Position numbers and translations under genes: made by a program. The notes under the pieces were generated by a model that was given only the letters and a program-made list of their open reading frames with translations, had not been told where the DNA came from and did no database searches. Shown here piece after piece: positions 61,115 to 64,000 of a stretch of DNA of 64,000 nucleotides (positions within the stretch are counted from its first letter, which is position 1; each line of letters starts with the position of its first letter). This DNA is from Orbilia blumenaviensis (taxonomy: Eukaryota; Ascomycota; Orbiliomycetes; Orbiliales; Orbiliaceae), in the NCBI GenBank assembly GCA_036872755.1, contig JAVHNS010000015.1, forward strand, positions 1,116,001 to 1,180,000. The letters run 5' to 3'.

Positions 61115-62813
61115 TAATTGGATTGTATATACCCGGTTTCTAGGCTAAATTCGTCTTGTTTCCCGGCCCCCATATATGTTTCATACGTAGGCAGTCTATC
61201 TATCAAATAGCATATGTACTTAGAACTCTTGGATTGGCTATTTTAACAAAGCTGCCCTACTTCTTCTTTCTAGAGTAGTACCCGTCTATAGTGCACTTTC
61301 CCCCGTAAGAATATGTTGGTATATCCTTGGAGCCACATTTATGCCAAGTGCCAATAGTACCGTGGTTTACAGGATACCGGTCAGCGAGTGAATGAGGTGT
61401 TTTAGAAATAAAAGTCCGCCGTGTTAGTCTTAGTAGGCATTATGCCCATATTACTGAGTCTTTGATAAAAATAATTTCAGGAGCTGGTCGTGTACGATGT
61501 TGCAACAGTTCGAGTATTTATTTCAAGATTGCTTTACCAGGCCCACTCAGGCCTTCTAGCGAGCCATCACTAAGGTTTTGTGATCGGCCAACTAGTCCTG
61601 CAAGGAACAGATGCGAGCGAGCGAGATGGCGCTCCTCGTTTGTATTCGCCATTATCATCCGATCGGAATTAGCCGGATCTTCACTGCCCCCTTGATGAGC
61701 GAAAAGTTTGATATCAACTTGTGATTAGCCATGAGGCACAACGAAAACAATACTCGTTTTTTAATTCTATCAACAGAAATATTAGTTTCGACGGCGCAAG
61801 ATAGTTATCAGCGGGTCTTGAATATTCTCCATCCGGTTGAGTGACGGGATATATTGAATTTATTTAGTTATCTTGCTGGCCAGCTTCACGCATGCGCATG
61901 ATTGTCATCCAAAACTTTGCGAATTTGAGCTCATATTCACTTCAAGTGGCGGCCCGGGACCATTATCATCAGTTCCGATGCGAGCTAATATTCGAAATAT
62001 GAACCCTTGATGTTGCGTGAAGATATCATAGGAAAGTATTCGTCATTCCTACTAGGCTATTAACCAATCACGGAATCTTCATCGACTACATGGCCACGCC
62101 ATGCAAGGTATCGCAATTTGATTCAGATTGAATGGAAATAATTAACCGATAGCGTATATCGGCATACTGAGCTGCCGTAGCCGCCCAAGCCCGCTCAAAA
62201 GTCTATCGAACCACTCGAACGTTCGAACCCAATATTGCAACACTTCCCCCACAGTTGCCGTCCGCCTTTGAATAATTTTTCCACCGTGTACTACTGCCCC
62301 AAAGCCCTCATAGAAATATTTCTCATTAGTTTAATGCTTCTTTGCCTGTCGTGGCCCCAACTCAGTGTGACTGCGGGGATGTATTTAACCCTGACCAGGA
62401 ACATCACCATTACAGGGGATCCCGATCATGTAGCGACCGTTATAACAGGGGCATCCCATCCGAACGCCTGGCACCGACTTCGACTTCAGGGTCCTGAGTA
62501 TTTTTTTACAAAACTTTGAAAGGTCTGGGCTTCAGGGATTTAACGCCACCAGGCCACGATACTGTCAAAGACACTTTCAACCGGCAAAAGACCACCCGTT
62601 AAAATATTTCAAAACGCCACATGGACGTATCGAACTTCACTTCCGATTATCCGTGGAATAGAATGGTAAGTTAGTATCTAATCACTGGTACGCGATATCA
62701 ATGCTGGAGATACTCCAGGGAAGCTTTCCGGAAAGACATTCCGTAGCATCGAAAAAGAGTCCTCTGCATCGACCGCATGATAGTAGCAATGAATCCAGAT
62801 GGGATGTTATTCT
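61115..62813. other. 1.7-kb intergenic spacer
   Basis: No supported gene. A 94-codon frame at 62235-62519 (+) has a hydrophobic start but no ATG at its head and no domain. Confidence 0.4.
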
Positions 62814-62821
62814 ATAAAAAG
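62814..62821 (+). promoter_or_regulatory. TATA box of the DUF4360 gene
   Basis: TATAAAAA lies 152 nt upstream of the start at 62966. The leader between them is rich in C and A and ends CAAA before ATG. Confidence 0.45.
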
Positions 62822-62965
62822 GCGACTAGAGCTCTTTATGACTGGCTATGATAATTTCGCTGCCAAACCAAGAAACTCAAACCTTGATCATTACCTCTAT
62901 CGTTTATCTAACGGATCATACCTCTACACTCCCCAACTGGGATACCATCAAATCATCTTTACAAA

Positions 62966-63589
62966 ATGCCAACCATGGTTCAGCTCTTGTTGGGTCTCTG
63001 CACTCTCCTAGTAGCCTTGTCCCAGGCAGTTCCGGTCATCGAAGATCGGGAGGTTGCTGCCCCAAAAGATATTGCCATTAGTGACATCGTCTATGGCGGA
63101 ACCGGGTGCCCCCAGGGATCTGCCAGCGTCCAGATCGCTCCAGACGGAAAGACTTTCACTGCCAAATTCAAGTCGTTCTCTGCGCAGCTTGGCACCGGCA
63201 GCCTTGCTGACAGTCGAAAGTTTTGCCAGCTTAACTTGGCCCTCAAAGCGCCAGTAGGCTGGCAATACGCCGTGCTTGCCACAAACTTCACTGGAACCGC
63301 TTGTCTCGGGTTTAACACCAAAGCAACCCATACATCAACCGTCTATTTCTCCGGCAGCGCCAACCAGACAGCCTTCAGCCTCCCACTTTATGGCCCTGCC
63401 ATCTATAGCTATAATATCGCAGCTGCAAACATCATTGGCGGACCAGCATGGTCGCCGTGCGGCTCTGACACTGCTCTCAATATCAAGTCAGAATTGAGCT
63501 TGACGGGTAACGGTGTTGCAGAAATCATTGAATATGGAGAATCTGGAAAATTGGCCCGTATTTTTGAGTTGGGCTGGAGGAAATGTTAG
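62966..63589 (+). CDS. secreted DUF4360 protein
   Basis: Single exon, 207 aa. It has a signal peptide (about 1-21, LLLGLCTLLVALSQAVP), then the DUF4360 pattern: VYGGTGCPQGSASVQIAPDG, FTAKFKSFSAQLG, RKFCQLNLALKAPVGWQYAV and YFSG.ANQTAFSLPLYGP, with Cys near WSPCG. DUF4360 proteins are small beta-rich secreted proteins common in fungi and actinobacteria; function unknown. In place of the usual KNCQ the sequence has KFCQ, and the C-terminal stretch (LTGNGVAEIIEYGESGKL) looks complete. Confidence 0.85.
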   Translation: MPTMVQLLLGLCTLLVALSQAVPVIEDREVAAPKDIAISDIVYGGTGCPQGSASVQIAPDGKTFTAKFKSFSAQLGTGSLADSRKFCQLNLALKAPVGWQYAVLATNFTGTACLGFNTKATHTSTVYFSGSANQTAFSLPLYGPAIYSYNIAAANIIGGPAWSPCGSDTALNIKSELSLTGNGVAEIIEYGESGKLARIFELGWRKC

Positions 63590-64000
63590 ACTCTTGCTTA
63601 AAACGGGAGGTTAGAGCTAGAGGAAGTTCAGGATATTTATAAGGTTTCTTTAAAAGTTTCAGAAGTTCACAAGAAGATTATTTGCATTCTTGAAGGATCC
63701 TACGATCCGCCGATTCATCACCGATGTAACCTTTATTACCATTCTATTGTCAATATATTGTTGTAGCTAGTATTCTATTTTGAGCCTTGACGTCAAATTC
63801 TATTTTCAGAATATCTCTGAGCTGCTTCTAGCTGGGTAAAACAGTAGTCTGTGATGATAGGGCAGGGTAATAGCCGGTCCGAAAGCCCGCCTATGAATTG
63901 ACATAATTATGTAATACTTAATTGATAGTGAATACTATATACTTTGTCGGTTCGCAAGCATTTGCAATTTGACGCTCACAATTTTTATCGCTTGATCTCT
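63590..64000. other. 3' flank of the DUF4360 gene to window end
   Basis: AT-rich; no gene seen in the last 411 nt. Confidence 0.4.

Noticed and set aside
62226..62245. GTTCGAACCC resembling a tRNA T-arm
   Set aside because: Flanks do not form a cloverleaf; part of a local palindrome.
62235..62519. 94-codon frame with hydrophobic start
   Set aside because: No ATG at its start, no domain, and lies in the promoter side of the DUF4360 gene.

Overview
The window looks like nuclear DNA of a filamentous ascomycete (Pezizomycotina). Coding sequences are split by many short introns (about 50-80 nt; one of 223 nt) with GTANGT-type donors, CTAAC-like branch sites and YAG acceptors. Several families are typical of such fungi: CBM1-tagged cellulases, GH55 glucanase, LysM effectors, Clr5 and F-box proteins, HRI1 and SUR7-like membrane proteins. 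I cannot place the species; a Leotiomycete-like fungus is a guess. I support 18 protein genes. Most exon models were rebuilt by matching splice sites with reading phase, so several true starts lie in small first exons.

Layout. 1-13 kb (+): a secreted CBM1-GH12 xyloglucanase/endoglucanase; a four-exon gene for an unrecognised 1735-aa, strongly acidic, probably nuclear protein; a 3.1-kb non-coding stretch with a fold-back (MITE-like) inverted repeat; and a secreted CBM1 protein whose tail consists of duplicated cysteine modules on phase-1 exons. 13-24 kb: a molybdenum-cofactor-sulfurase-like PLP enzyme without the MOSC half (-), an F-box-like protein (-), a secreted pepsin-fold protein with abnormal catalytic motifs (+), and a SUR7/PalI-like four-TM protein (-). 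24-37 kb: a glycine-rich collagen-like protein (+), a large fungal TM glycoprotein (+), HRI1 (-) and an F-box protein (+).

37-44 kb holds the clearest functional unit: an ATP-grasp ligase (-), a COMT-type O-methyltransferase (-) and, divergently, a 2-demethyl-4-deoxygadusol synthase of the dehydroquinate-synthase superfamily (+). These are the three core steps for mycosporine (UV sunscreen/osmolyte) synthesis: sedoheptulose-7-phosphate to demethyl-4-deoxygadusol to 4-deoxygadusol to mycosporine-amino acid. No mysD- or mysE-like gene is visible, so a mono-substituted (oxo-)mycosporine is the expected product.

46-64 kb: a 1129-aa Clr5-ankyrin protein (+), a GH55 exo-beta-1,3-glucanase spliced in phase to an unrecognised C-terminal domain (-), a one-LysM secreted protein with a novel C-terminal domain (+), and a DUF4360 secreted protein (+). 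Six of the 18 products are secreted and either act on or resemble proteins that act on cell walls, which fits a gene-sparse accessory region with long empty spacers (2-3 kb at 8.7, 15, 28, 44, 50, 58 and 61 kb).
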